Assembly: GCA_015501055.1 (NCBI GenBank) | Contig: JADNYV010000136.1 | Location: 36,234 to 100,233, forward strand | Reading direction: 5' to 3' | DNA: 64,000 nucleotides | DNA from: Mucidula mucida | Taxonomy: Eukaryota; Basidiomycota; Agaricomycetes; Agaricales; Physalacriaceae | In this document: piece by piece, positions 1-12,019 of the stretch | Numbering within the stretch: the first letter of the stretch is position 1 | Layout of the letters: each line of letters begins with the position of its first letter | Notes under the pieces: generated by a model | Database searches by the model: none | What the model was told of the DNA's origin: nothing | Seen by the model: only the letters and a program-made list of their open reading frames with translations | Position numbers and translations under genes: made by a program

Positions 1-642
1 ATGAGGAAAGTATGTACCGTTTGCCATTCTTCACGCCACCGACGAGTATCGAGTTCCATAATGGGTTCATCTTGGAGCGGCGGGCGTACATGACCTGGGA
101 TAGGTACTCGTGGATCTCCTTTGGTCCGAGGTTGTGGCCATCCTGAGCGGTGAATTCGTCGATTATGAGTTCATCGAGGATGGATTGGATGTACTGAAAG
201 TCGGACATGTCCCCGCCTGCGCCGATGACGGTGTAATCGCCGACCTTGTGGAGACGCTGGATGTCCTTGAAACGTGCGAGTGAGCCGTATGAGGCTACAT
301 AACGGGGTGTTAGGGAATCTGAAGGGCGGACAGTACGAGTATATACCAAGATTGTCGGCTGCCATCATTATTCCGTCTTTAAATTTGATAGCGACGACGC
401 TGGTACCCGTTACGATGGGTTGCCTAGAGGATGTTAAGTGTATATTAGAGGCCGATAGAGTACACACTGGGTACGCTGGACACCATTGGAGAACATGTCC
501 TTTGGACCGTTGTACGGTCGCTGATGGATGGGATACGTTCCGTACATGTCGAACGCATCGTTTCGCTGAGCGAGATGAGAGTAGGCCAGACTGGTAAAAG
601 AAAACGAACCGGTCTGCCCCAGTTTGTAGGAAAGTGATCCAT
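1..642 (-). CDS. PRE4: 20S proteasome beta subunit, PSMB4/Pre4 (beta-7) type, partial
   Basis: This is a structural beta subunit of the 20S proteasome core, which works in cytosol and nucleus. The spliced protein starts MDHFPTNWGRP, continues RNDAFDMYGTYPIHQRPYNG and then VTGTSVVAIKFKDGIMMAAD, followed by a strand reading SYGSLARFKDIQRLHKVGD and GGDMSDFQYIQSILDELIID. These are hallmarks of the Pre4/PSMB4 branch, in which the subunit is not itself a protease. Introns of about 44-52 bases lie near 566-609 and 426-467, with another near 292-344. The start at 642 is the only ATG in frame with the family N-terminus. The 3' part lies beyond the left edge, and the last visible codons (GGVKNGKR) meet a probable intron donor GTACAT. 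No frame break is seen. The gene diverges from the next gene with only about 135 bases between the starts. The family call is firm; exact intron edges are less certain. Confidence 0.9.
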
Positions 643-777
643 GGCAGAGTTGAAGAGGAAAGACGCGCAAGCCGACGCGTACTCTGCTGACATGATTGTT
701 TGGCCGTGCTTGGCAGCAGGTTTCTCCACCTATTGACCCCACTCTTCGTCCACGTCGTCAACGTTGATGAGCAACAC

Positions 778-2870
778 ATGAAGGCCACCGCCAGAGTCGC
801 CAAGGGCCGCTTGCCCAACCCAGCAAACCGCATCGCGCCGCTGCCAATCAAAGAGTCGCAGTTGACTCAAGTGCAAAGACGTCGCATAAACAAGGCCGAG
901 CGCGATGAGCGTATGGATATCACCTCGATGTTGACCCCAGTCAAGACGTATATCGCCTTTTATCATTTATCTGTTCATTGCTTATATCGCCCAACAGGTA
1001 CATGGGCGGTTTCACGCAGCCAAGAGAGCTCCGAGTCGCCAACTGGTTCTCTGGCGGCCGATATTTGTCCTTGGGAAAGCGCTTCGAGCAGCCCTCAGAG
1101 GCAGCATACGAGCCCCATACCGTTTTCCTACTCGAGTCGCGCTATGACATTAAATTCGGTATCGGAAGAACTGAGTCCGTTGACCACGTCGTTGGTCTCT
1201 GTCGCGCTGCCGATTTTGAAGCCGTCGTAAAACGGTTCAATTCGCGGCGCGCACCAGCCGATGCCATCGAGTCGATGGACAACGCGCGTTGGCCCTGGGA
1301 ACCCCAGAAAAAGATCCGCGCCCATTCCTGGTGGTCGCGCGAATCTGAGCTCAGCGACGCCCTCTCCAACGAATCCGAAAATATGATGAAGGAGCCCATC
1401 TTGTCCCCAGTCACCGACAACTATCTCGCCAAGCCCTCTCGTCGCGAACGCCCTGAACGTCCAGAAGACAAACTCAGGCAGACCGCCGCCGTTGCTCATC
1501 GCGTCAGAGAGGACAATCTCGAAGGTATCAGCTCAGAGATGCGTCGTCCAGATGGAAAAATCCCTTTCGAATTCCAACACCCGGATGGCAGTGTTTATCA
1601 TCCGAGTGGTTTCAAGGTTCCCACCTCTGCCGCAGATTTTGCAAAATATCCTGTTCCTCCACCGGACGGTGTCGATCCCCGCGCTCCCGTTCCCACTAAT
1701 CCCGACGCCGCCATCCATCAAGAGCAGTGGAAAGCCGTCCAGGACAAGAAAGGCCACCTTATGCCCAGACTCACCGCAAACCTCGTCAACGGCGATATCC
1801 ACGTTCACACTAAACCCCGCGACGAGAAAATACCCACCGAGGTTGCTGGTATCATGGATCACGGCAATGAGCAGCCACCACAGCACCCTTCTGGATTTAT
1901 CCCTCCTACCCCCGCCATGGCTCGCGGCGAAACGAAGCTCTCACGCACACCGTCGTTTCTGAAGATCTCTCCAAAAAAGACATTGAAGCCATGGATGATT
2001 ACAAGAACGAGGTACAGAAGAAACGCACCGCATATTTCAAGCATATAGAAAAGGAACCCTTCTGGCGCCCCTTGATCGCGTTGACCGTGTCGACGCGTCC
2101 CATTGGCGCCACCCTTAGTCGTCTCTCCCGCGGTCTCTCTCGTGGCTTGCCGTTCTACGCCAGCGTAGAAAGTGACGGACGGAAATCTCTCGCGTCGTTT
2201 GGCAATCGCATACGCTGCCTGCGTTTGGACCGCATGCAGGAAGTCACCGTCGAGTTGGCCCAGGTCTTGGCCGGCGCTCGTGGCGGGCCTATCGGTATTC
2301 GCTTCAACATGAATCAGCTCGGACGCGGTATTGATGGGGAGAACTTGGCGGAGCCCGTGCCCTGGGAGAAGCGCACCATCGGTGTCGGGGTAGGAAACTG
2401 GTATCCGCGCGCCGAGGAGGTGAAGGAGTCTTATCGTCTGGCGCAGGGGGAAGTGCAAAAGTACGAGGCGACGCCAGAGAAGGATCCGTTCTTGATCTAC
2501 GACATTGACGAGCGGGCGCGCCCGTGTCGGTGGCGGCTGACGAGCTGCCCTGGCTGACTGGAGAGCTCAGCGAGATTGATCCCGTGATCCAGCACGTTAT
2601 TGACGAGCTCTACGATCTGTTCGGCCTGCTTGAGAGGGAGGAGACTGATCTGGCTGTGGTGGTGCCGAAGAGGGGTGATGGGGATGGGGAGGAGTATGGG
2701 CCTGTGCGAGGTTGAGGCCGAACGACGAGGTGCCGCCGGGCCATCTGGCGTTGAGGGGCAACCAGGCGCGGCACTATATCAAGGAGAGGGTGGAGTTGCT
2801 TAATGAGATGTATCGCGAGCCACTGGCTAGAGCGCAGGCTTCGAGACTTCGTGTTGTTACTTATCCGTAG
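778..2870 (+). pseudogene. Conserved basidiomycete protein of unknown function, three frameshifts
   Basis: I do not know its function. From the ATG at 778 the protein reads MKATARVAKGRLPNPANR, is spliced once (intron about 948-1000, giving TYMGGFTQPRELRVANW) and runs on for roughly 680 residues to a TAG at 2868-2870. It is hydrophilic, rich in Pro, Arg and Glu, and has HPSGF repeats. A distinctive C-terminal block begins ALTVSTRPIGATLSRLSRGL and includes GLPFYASVESDGRKSLASF. I recall similar proteins in other agaricomycetes, but that is memory, not a search. Coding continues across three points where the frame slips, near 1935-1950, 2513-2520 and 2705-2712; each is repaired by one missing base. 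After the third slip the text resumes LRPNDEVPPGHLALRGNQ to the stop. It is therefore either a young pseudogene or a good gene with assembly errors. The three pieces stay in the order and spacing of one protein. Confidence 0.6.
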
Positions 2871-3864
2871 ACTGTTAGCTACAATGTAATCACGCTTCTG
2901 CAGTCGAACTAGATGTTTTTCTTGGTGAACAGTGTGTGTTTCTTGGTCTTTGAGTGCTCTTGTTGAAAAGAAGTGGCTTGAAGAGAATGATTGGGAAAGT
3001 ACGAGGTCAGTAGGTTCAAGCGTATATTCGGAATGATGACTCTAAAATGCCCTATCATATTCCGGCTGGAAGGAATGTCTAGTACTGTATCGTTGTAAAA
3101 GGAATAATCTATTTGGGAACCCCGGTTCGTCACGTTTGTGACATGAACCCTAAGAAATGATGTGGCGTAAATGCGTACTTTTCCGAGGAAACTGGGGCCT
3201 CTTCCATTGAAAACCATGTATGCTGAACCAGAAAATAAGGTTTGTGACTAGAACACATGATAATGTAATCCATTTGGTCGACGCCACACCACAGCTGCCA
3301 TAGATGAAGGGTCCACACCCAGAGGTGCACTCTACGTTACTGTATGCTAGTATATACATGACTTTGAACCACTGTAGAAGTACCGCACAACACCGGGGAT
3401 TGCCCTAAGCAACCTGAACCTATCATAGATGCTGTCTCGATGAATGTCACTCGACTGGGTGCAAAACAGGTAGAGGAAAATGCTCTCTACAGTGGCAGCA
3501 CACAATGTCATGCTCCACAAAGCTTTTGAAACGTAACTGAGGTTGTAGGGCCCTACCGGGGCTTGAAGTACACTTGGATCGGGGAATCGGGCCGCTGACC
3601 CGCCTGGGGTTCGTGTCCCAAACGTGACGAACCGGGATTCCCAAATAGATTATTCCGTTGTAAAACTCATATGCATATGTAATTACCGACACGGCATACA
3701 CAGCATCCAATTCGATGAGGATTTCAATAATGCCTCGGTAGGTCTTGAGACTGGCACCAATGCTACTAACTCAAACAATGCGAAAGAGGATTAGAATGGT
3801 GCAAAAGCTGAACACGCCACGATCAAGAGGGTGCCTTGGTCCCTTCGATGTGCCCAGATATACG
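2871..3864. other. Non-coding stretch with a 50-base inverted repeat
   Basis: No gene could be supported here. The only clear structure is an inverted repeat: about 3100-3151 and about 3607-3658 are reverse complements of one another at roughly 90 percent over some 50 bases, with about 455 bases between. Short ORFs on the minus strand that cover the arms look like by-products of the repeat rather than genes. Confidence 0.5.
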
Positions 3865-6075
3865 TGTTAGGCCGAGACGAGTGAGCAGCTCAGGTGTATG
3901 GTAACTAGATGGCTAGTCGTGTTCTGCGCGTCGTGTCCGGGTGATGGTCAGAAGCAACCTGCCGGGCCGGTGATCGACAAGCTTCTCTCCTGCCATCATC
4001 TCCTCACTTGTTCCTATTCTCCTTGCCCGCTATGCAAATTGAAGAATGATTTACCTCTGGTGGTAAGTTCTAATAAACACGTTGTGGTGAAATCCTGAGT
4101 CTTATGCATTCTGCAGCTGTGAAATTACATCGGTGGACGCGACCACCTCCATTTCTCTGGTTATAATCTACGAGTTTCTTGGAAATTGTGCCTAATTAGA
4201 CGCCAGCGCTGGAACCTTCTTAGTATACTCGTCTGGCTTGGATCGGCAGTGCCGCAAAAGGCATGCTTCTAACCCACCCAAAGCGACCGCTGCGTGTTGC
4301 CATTCTCGAGGTCATTGTTACCCCCAGGTATGACCCGCCACGCGCATCTTGGAGGATAATATGGACGTGCTGTACTACCGCGATGCGAGGAACTTCAACT
4401 AGGTCGGTGTTGCTTTACTCTTCTTGATCTCTCGCTGAGATATTTGATAGCGTCCGAGTCGTGCTGTGCACGGTCGTTGGCGGAGGGTATCAGAAGATAT
4501 GCTGCTCAGAAGTGTGATGCGCATTCTGTTTAAGTTATCACAAGTTGCCGTTGAAGGATTGCGTCCACCAGCAAGTATGGCGGCTTAACAGTGAGACTCT
4601 GCCTGTCTTTTTCACAACAGACGTATGGAGAAGGGGCTCTAGGACCCAGACTACCGCGTTTCAACTGTGTCCGTGGTCCGTGGAGGTAAACTCGTGTCTG
4701 GAGGTTCCGTGCTGCCAAATAACAAAGAATTGGTACAGTTATGTTTTCACTGTATCTCAATTACATTTACACATTTATCGACCCAGTGCTGCCCTAAAAT
4801 TCCGCGTGCATCGTATTCAGAGCAGTACTAAGTTGACGAACAATCCATGGTGGCTACTAATTTCATTGCGGCGTAGCCGCCTCGTTGACGCTCGCACCCA
4901 CAGTTCTACTTGGTAAGTTCTAATGAACGCGCTGTGATGAAATTCTTAGCCTTCTGTTTGGTGCAGCTCATAAACTACATCGGTGGACACGACGCCTCCA
5001 TTTTTCTGGCCATAATCTACGAGTTTCTTGGAAACCGTGCCTGAACAGACGCCAGCGCTGGAATGCGCTTCGTATACTCGTCTAGCTTGGAACGGCAGTG
5101 CCGTCAAAGGCGCGCTTCAAGATAACCCAAAGAGATGGAGACAGACTGTGTATTGTCATTCTCGAGGGTGTTCTTCGTGGCAGGTATGTCCTTCTGCCTT
5201 TAGAGTATCACATAAATCAAGAACACTGGTAGCCAACATCCTTTGTTCTGCGACGCAGCACACGTCCAATAACGTAGGGTGTATTTCAGCTCAGCCTATT
5301 CTATGAACGGCATACCGGACGATAGCGCACACCTCTCTCGTCAAGCACTTGCCGTACGCCTGGTCGGTGATTACACCGTCCAGACGAACTCGCAATCGAG
5401 GACGATCAATAGAAGAGCAGACAACGCGCATCTTGGAGGATGGTTGAACGTGCTGGACCAGCGAGGAGTTTGAACCAGGTCAGTGTTGCATCATTCTTTG
5501 CTGAGATTCTGTAGAACAATGAATGGGTCGGAATATATTTTTGAGTCGTGTTTTGCGGAAACGGTCGTTTGCGGAGGGCATCGGAGTATATGCTGGTGTC
5601 AGACGTGTATGCCGTTCATAGGTAAGACTTCATCTCTGATGCCGATGCGCGTTCTGACGTTTTGTTCAAGTAGTTCCTTTTCCAAGAATCCATATTATCA
5701 CAAGTTGCCATTGAAGGACTTTGTACACCAAAGAATATGAGTCAGACTCTGCGTCTCTTTCTCAGAACAGACGTAAGGAGAAAGGACACTAGGACAGATA
5801 ACAACAAAGTCTGCGACAACGCAAAAACTTGATGTCGGCCTCCTGGACTACCTGATTTCGTGAGAGCTCTTCTATTTGGTTTGTTGTCTCGCCGGTGATG
5901 GAGCCCGAGTCTTGTTCCCTTACAAGCACAAGGCTGCTGGACTGACATTCCCTATAGCACTAAACACGAATTCCCATAGACAGCTCAGCGTGCATTTGGC
6001 ATCATGAATGGGGCTTTGTCTTGCTTGACATATTGCTCCGTGGCGGGTCACATAGGTTCGAGCTTTATTGTTTTA
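3865..6075. repeat. Decayed direct repeats of an unidentified unit
   Basis: Several blocks recur in the same orientation. The block at about 4062-4235 recurs at about 4913-5085 (the GGTAAGTTCTAAT and CATCGGTGGAC segments). The block at 4340-4420 recurs at 5424-5490 (GCGCATCTTGGAGGAT). The block at 4546-4655 recurs at 5696-5790 (CACAAGTTGCC). The tail at about 5785-6060 matches about 38660-38875, and the start at 3865-4010 matches about 14400-14530. Reading frames are closed by many stops. The pattern fits an old duplicated gene or element that has decayed; I could not identify the protein. Confidence 0.55.
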
Positions 6076-6307
6076 TCTCTTAATTTCATCCTCCGACACA
6101 GAGAACAATAAGCTGCGATGTCTGTGGGGACGCTTGCTCTGATCTCATCACCAATCATTCTATTCACAAGTGGCCTTCATCCAAAGCGGTTTACAGGCCT
6201 CATGGCTGCACCTTGTGTTAGTTTTGGACAAGAGGTATACCTCTATATAAGCTGGGAAACGTGTATAGTAACATGCAAACATAAACACCTCTCTCTAACT
6301 TCTGGAT

Positions 6308-7450
6308 ATGCCGTATGCCCCTCAACGTTCTCAGTCTGCTCACCCCGACTGGAATACTGCGCAAGGCATGTCTCAGTACTATCCATCGTTTCTTCTGGAG
6401 AATCAGAGTAACTATGAAGCCTTTCGCCGAGATATTTCGTGGCTAGGAGCTTTCTGCGATGATATCATCAGAGATCTCACTGCGAAAGGTTATACTTGCC
6501 GCCTGGATGACAGCAATCTTGCTTCTTCTTCCTCAAGTTTGACGCAGCAGACTCATTGGACTTCTCCCTCCACCTCACCCCCCTCATTGTTTGAAAACCT
6601 TCAGGTGTCCGGTACACCAGAGAGTGATCCTCTGAGGCTCATTTGGCCGCCTACCATCTACTCCTGCTTGCCAGCCTAGTCCGACATCATCGAGATCACA
6701 GTATGGCCACTCTCCGCACGACAACGCCTCTTTTGCAAGTCCAGCGGCAGATATCTCTGAAGAGTACAACATTAGACCGTTCCTCTCTCGCAGCTCGCAC
6801 GCGTCTAGCACGTATAATGACTCTCACTCTCAGTCCACTCGCGGGGCCTGCCTTCTCGCTCAGTCTACCCAACAAATTTCTAATTTCCAATCGACACTGC
6901 GACATGGATCTGAATTCAATGGCATTGCGAGGCCTCGAGGGCCATCACCTCCAAGAAGAGCAGCTCAATCAGTGCCACCTCCAGCATCCAGCTCTTCAGC
7001 TGTGACCAGTCATCCCATTTCTGAAGTTCCATTGCTGGAGCCGTACTGGGTGCTCAGACTTCTAACCTACAAGGATATGCGGAACCAGTCCTCGGGTTTC
7101 GCTGGCGAGATCTTCTACGACATGGTGTATGTAGCTGTTACTCCCGAACCAGACCCATCATGGATAAATGACCTTGCGGATCTAACAGGGTAAGCTTGTC
7201 AATTTCTATTTGCTTGTAGTTGTTCAGTGTTTGTAGCCAAGAGTCTCAACTTATCACGAAATGGTTCAAGAATCGTCAGAAGCGCCGTCTCAGTCTCAGG
7301 AACAGCGAGTGCATGAGACTCAGTAACTCTACTTCCATTAGAACAGGAGCAAAGCACTTTCTGAGCTCGGGAACATTCCTCCAGTGCATTCGATCCCATC
7401 TTCGTGATTTGATGGGCAAGATTCACTCGGACCCGGATGATGTCTATTGA
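6308..7450 (+). CDS. Putative homeodomain-type DNA-binding protein
   Basis: A likely nuclear transcription factor. The ATG at 6308 opens MPYAPQRSQSAHPDWNTAQG, and most of the protein is low-complexity Ser/Gln/Pro. An intron near 6605-6679 joins it to SPTSSRSQYGHSPHDNAS in another frame. A clean intron at 7190-7236 then brings WINDLADLTG next to QESQLITKWFKNRQKRR. This matches homeodomain helices 2 and 3: Trp, Phe and Asn fall at positions 48, 49 and 51, and Pro falls at 26 when counted back. The LLEPYW text upstream fits helix 1, but about 30 extra residues separate it from helix 2, so either an intron is unresolved or the domain is damaged. The C-terminal tail to 7450 is short and basic. Which homeodomain class it belongs to cannot be told from this evidence. 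No neighbouring mating-type partner gene was seen. Confidence 0.5.
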
Positions 7451-7736
7451 TGCTGTATGTAGTACTTACTTATTGTTACTTATCCCACCGTGTTTCTCTC
7501 ACAATAGTGAAATGCATCTCCTTAACTACTGGCCGAACCTTGCGTCGCTGTTATTGTCCTTGGTTGATTGTTTTCAGGCGTGGAGGGCAATGGAATGTTG
7601 GCTTGATGGCATAGCACTCGGATCCAATGCTTCTTAAAACGTGCCCGTACAGCAATAGAACCGTATCTTCTCAACTTGCTATACGCCACATTGGACACCT
7701 TCATACTATCCTTCTTGGACAGAAGTATTCTGCATA

Positions 7737-10704
7737 ATGGCCACGGCGGCATCGAAGTCATCCACCAAAGCGACTCTACCAACTGACTTACCTCCTGATG
7801 CCCCCATACAATCCGACCAGGACGCGAACCGGAAGCCAATGAACACGGTCTCTGCGCCCTCCTACGTACCGGGATATGGTATGAGCTGTTTCTGTTGCTG
7901 GTATCAGCGCTTATCCAGTCAACAGGAATGAACGACCGGTATGACTACAAACAAAAGTACCCTCCCGACAAAGAATACGAAGAGATGTCCCCAACTTCTA
8001 GGCTCTGGAAGACCTACGAAGACAAAGCCGGCAAGTACGACCTTGAACGTGTTGCCGATTGGCGGGATGGCCTCGACATCCTTCTCGTCTTTGTGAGTTG
8101 CTGCTGTTATCTGCCGCCGGCAAATCTGACCCTGTATGACAGGCCGCCCTCTTCTCCGCTGTCGTGACCACCTTTGTCTCCTAAACATGTCAGAATCTCC
8201 AAGTGGATTACGCGGAAGTCACGGTGTCCATCATGCTCCAATCACTCAATGTCCAGCATGCCATCCTCGACGCACTCCAGAACCACACTGTACAGGCGAT
8301 ACCTCCCGTACCTGTGTCGCCCTTCGCATTTCAGTCCAAGCCGTTGGATCTTTGGGTCAATGCCCTCTGGTTTACGAGTCTGGGTCTCAGTCTTACCACT
8401 ACGTTGATTGCGGTGCTCGCAAAACAATGGATTCACCAATACCTGTCCATACCTTCTGGCACTCCTCTCGACCGATCGTGCATCCGACATTACCGATTCA
8501 GTGCACTACAAAAGTGGCACGTCTCGTTAATCATTGGATTCCTTCCTGTTCTGATGCATCTCGCATTGGGATTGTTCTTTGCAGGGCTCGTGATCTATCT
8601 CTGCTCCCTCAGCATTGCAATCGCTGTAGATATGGGATGCATTGCATGTGCCGCATACGGAATGTACTTTTCATGCAATTTACTGCCCCTGTTCCATCCC
8701 GATTGTCCGTATAAGACGCCGCTTTTGTTATATGGATATCGACTTCTCAACGCCCTGCGTCGGCACAGGCACCTGGTTAGTTTTAGTCGCATCAGAGCAA
8801 ATCCTCCATCGCTCGACTCTATTCCAGAGTCGCTAAAGGAATATGAGCACGACGGAGTCACGAAATCCGCACCAGCCGTAGATTCTGCTGCCATTGTCTG
8901 GTTGTACAACACAACATCGAACACTTCAGTGCAGAGCATTGTTCTCCAGGCGTTGAGCAGTCTTCCGTTGGAATTGATACTGATAGTCGGCGACCCCACT
9001 GCCGGGATTAAACATATCCTGACAGCCATCAATGCCGCTCACAGCTTGGATCTACCGATAGACACTAACAACCACCTGCAGCGTGCAGCCATACGCTTCT
9101 GCGGTTATGAGACTATCTCCAGCAACGCGTATAGTTTTCATCGAATTGATCCGCTGTCTTCCATCAAAGCCATTGAACATAACTTGCGCGACAGTATGCA
9201 AGACTCGCCATTGTGGCCCAGGTGCGATGTCTTATTATGGGGGAAGCTATTCAAGAATGCATTATGTCTCGGTATCGGCTGGCTGGGCATCAGTCACGAT
9301 GTGCCATCTCAGTCATGGTGCACTCTTCTTCGACACGTCGCATTTCACCACTTTTGCGCGCTTTCAGATTGCTCCGTTGATGACAGTTCTCCCAGGCCTG
9401 AGCTATACACGTTCTGGATGCCACCCACGACTGACTGGCCCAAGCTTGCCGTGAACAGCTACGACATTGGAACCAATGGGACAACGACGAGCCTCTCTAT
9501 AGCTCTGTCGGAGAACATGCATCCGTCCTTTATAAAATGGTTGCTACATGTTGGGTTTCCCCGGTTCAAATGTTCTACTGAGGACTACACGGAAAATCTT
9601 CCCGATGATATTTTCCTCGTTCTTGCCATGTTACAAACTCCCGCAATACAGCACAGTTCCTCGCTTCACGCAGCTTGGTTTGGCGATCGTCACCAGTCCT
9701 TATTCCGCTTGGTTCTGAACGTTGTTGAGGGCTACTCTGTCAACCGCATGCTGGATGGCAGGCATCGGGATGCCAATATTGATCTTGCTGCTATCATTGC
9801 CTTGCAGAAGGTTGTCAAGTCAGATGCTTTCGTACGAACGGATATTTTCTTGCCGGAAGATAAAGACTCAATTCTGGAGCTTCTTTTCCAAGGCGTAACT
9901 CGACGTATCGACCTCTATGGAAGTCAGAGCCATGATTTTACGTGGCTTACTCCCGATGTTGGCGAATGCATCTTGCAGGTGCTGTTTGCTTCCGCGTCAG
10001 CAATGGATATCTTAGAGATTCTTGTCGACATCTGCCATTACCTCCTGTCATCGCTCCTGTACGCTCCGTGGAATCTAGCAACACTCAAGACGATATATTC
10101 TACCCTGATAAAGCGACAGTGGCTGGAAGGAATCACGACAACCTTGACCTTGGCTTCGGATGATCCACAGTCTAGCATTACAGACAACGATAGAAGTTGC
10201 GATCCTCTACACATATGGACCAGAGCCTTCACTTCATTCCAAGCATCCTTGTATATCGACGGCCTGACTGTCCTTGAAGCAGAAGCCCCCAACCTATTCA
10301 AATTGGCGCTCTCAAACCTCTGTCAGGCTACCAACTTGTCGACAATGTGCAAAATGCTTCTCATGGGCGATATCGACACTCAAGCTAGATTATGGAAGCT
10401 GGCTGCGCTTGTCAATCTGCCAGTTGATGGATGGGATCCTTCCTTCGCCGACTTTTGTATCTTTGCCAAGTCGCCGGCGGTACTTCGACTTCATACTGAT
10501 ACCGTTCATTTGGTTTTGAAAGGCATCGGTTGGAAGGAGCCTGTTTTCCTTGTCAGCCAAGAGCTACCGGGCGTCGCGGCTCGCTTTGTACAGGACGTGC
10601 GGCGCGGGCACTTCACACCGCCGAACTATCAAGGCGCCGAAGTTAAGACGGTAGTAAGTGGCTCTGTTCCCCGTGAGATCCTGTTAATCATCGAGCCTTT
10701 GTAA
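7737..10704 (+). pseudogene. DUF6535 membrane protein with one premature TAA
   Basis: A member of the basidiomycete DUF6535 family, whose function is unknown. Exons: 7737-7878, 7926-8092 and 8143-10704, with introns of 47 and 50 bases. The N-terminal domain reads RLWKTYEDKAGKYDLE, RVADWRDGLDILLVF and AALFSAVVTTFV, then two predicted membrane spans (ALWFTSLGLSLTTTLIAVLA and LIIGFLPVLMHLALGLFF), which is the usual DUF6535 layout. The remaining 600 or so residues are a soluble, Leu-rich tail with no motif I recognise. Codon 8182-8184 is TAA, in frame, inside VS-stop-TCQNLQVDYAEV. It is followed by more than 830 open codons that continue the family, so a single Gln (CAA) to stop change is the simplest reading. 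Translation could restart only downstream of the first part of the domain. The long open tail suggests that the change is recent. Confidence 0.8.
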
Positions 10705-12019
10705 GACACCTGGAGCGCATCGTATGTGGCAACCCGGCCACAGAGAGGAGTATAGGCGACAGTGGATCCAGATAAACGCCCACAATCCTACGGACCCCCG
10801 ACAACGTGAATACCTAGAGCAGGCTCAGAGATGGTATCCACTTATAAGTGTTCTGCCAGCTGACGGTGGAGCTGGCCAGGCTGTTCCTTGGTAGTATGGT
10901 GACAACGATGACGGTCGTGTATAGGAGATAATTTTGAGATATGATGTCTTCTTTATGTCTTGCGGAGACGCGTCGGCGCTCGTCATCGGCAAGAATTAAT
11001 TGAACTGTCAACGCCGGAAGGTTGGTACGCGTTTGAAGTCACTCAGTTTAAACGAAAAGGTGGATGATGAGGCGCCTGTGTACCTGGACAAGCAGGACGC
11101 ACTGTATTCATGATCGTGTCTACAGCCTGAGATGGAATGCATCGACAAAAGGATGAGGTTCATTCAACGCTGTGAGGAGGAAATCATAAGCGACTTCGAC
11201 AGGTGAGATACAACTCACCGCATGCCATATTGTCTCAGTCGATGTTGCGAGGACATAAGATATGTATGCGGAAGGATCGTACTACCATGGTCACGGACGC
11301 GCATGACTTCATTAAACGACGTGCCGGTAGAAGAATGAATGGCGAACTGCCTTCGACTCGTCGAAATAGGAAGGCGAGGCGCAGGATTCTACGTGCGGCC
11401 AACAAAACTGAGGATTTTCCAAGCGGAGTCGCCAGGACACTTGGCAGCCATCATATTGAAATGACAGAAATTGTCCAAGTTCTGCTTTCTAAGAATATAT
11501 GATATGTCGGTCGTTCATATATGTACTACGTCAATACTTAGAGCCTATGTGCGTCCCACTGATCTGATGATGTGCGCTCGAGGTCTTCCCTTGTCGCGAA
11601 ACTGGAACAAGGATGCGCCAACGAGAACGCCCATATTGACCAGATACTAATCTCCTGTGTCGAGCAACAAGCGAGAAGGCAAGAGTCAAATGTGAGAAAA
11701 TATCGCGGATGTGCTTGGACGACTTCATGTGGCGCTAAGAACGCGAACTTCTGCTGGATTCCTACCAATTCAAAAGGCTGTTCTCGCAGGAGATGTATTT
11801 AGAGCGCCCCTACTAGAGAGAGACCTGATGAAATCGGCACGTCGGCAGCAACGAGCCCGGCAATGTCGAAACACGGAAAGGGGGAAGACGGAGCGAGTCG
11901 AATGATCTAATTTAACAGAAGAAGGGATACGATAGATACATAAAAGTATACATGAATGATGAAATGTACCTTGAAATACAAAGACAGAGAAACGCAACGA
12001 GGGAACTTGAAGAATTATT
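10705..12019. other. Intergenic, nothing recognised
   Basis: Only short unsupported ORFs on both strands. No repeat, intron pattern or protein motif was recognised. Confidence 0.5.

Noticed and set aside
1859..2458. 199-codon minus-strand ORF
   Set aside because: Overlaps the conserved block ALTVSTRPIGATLSRLSRGL on the plus strand, which is far better supported.
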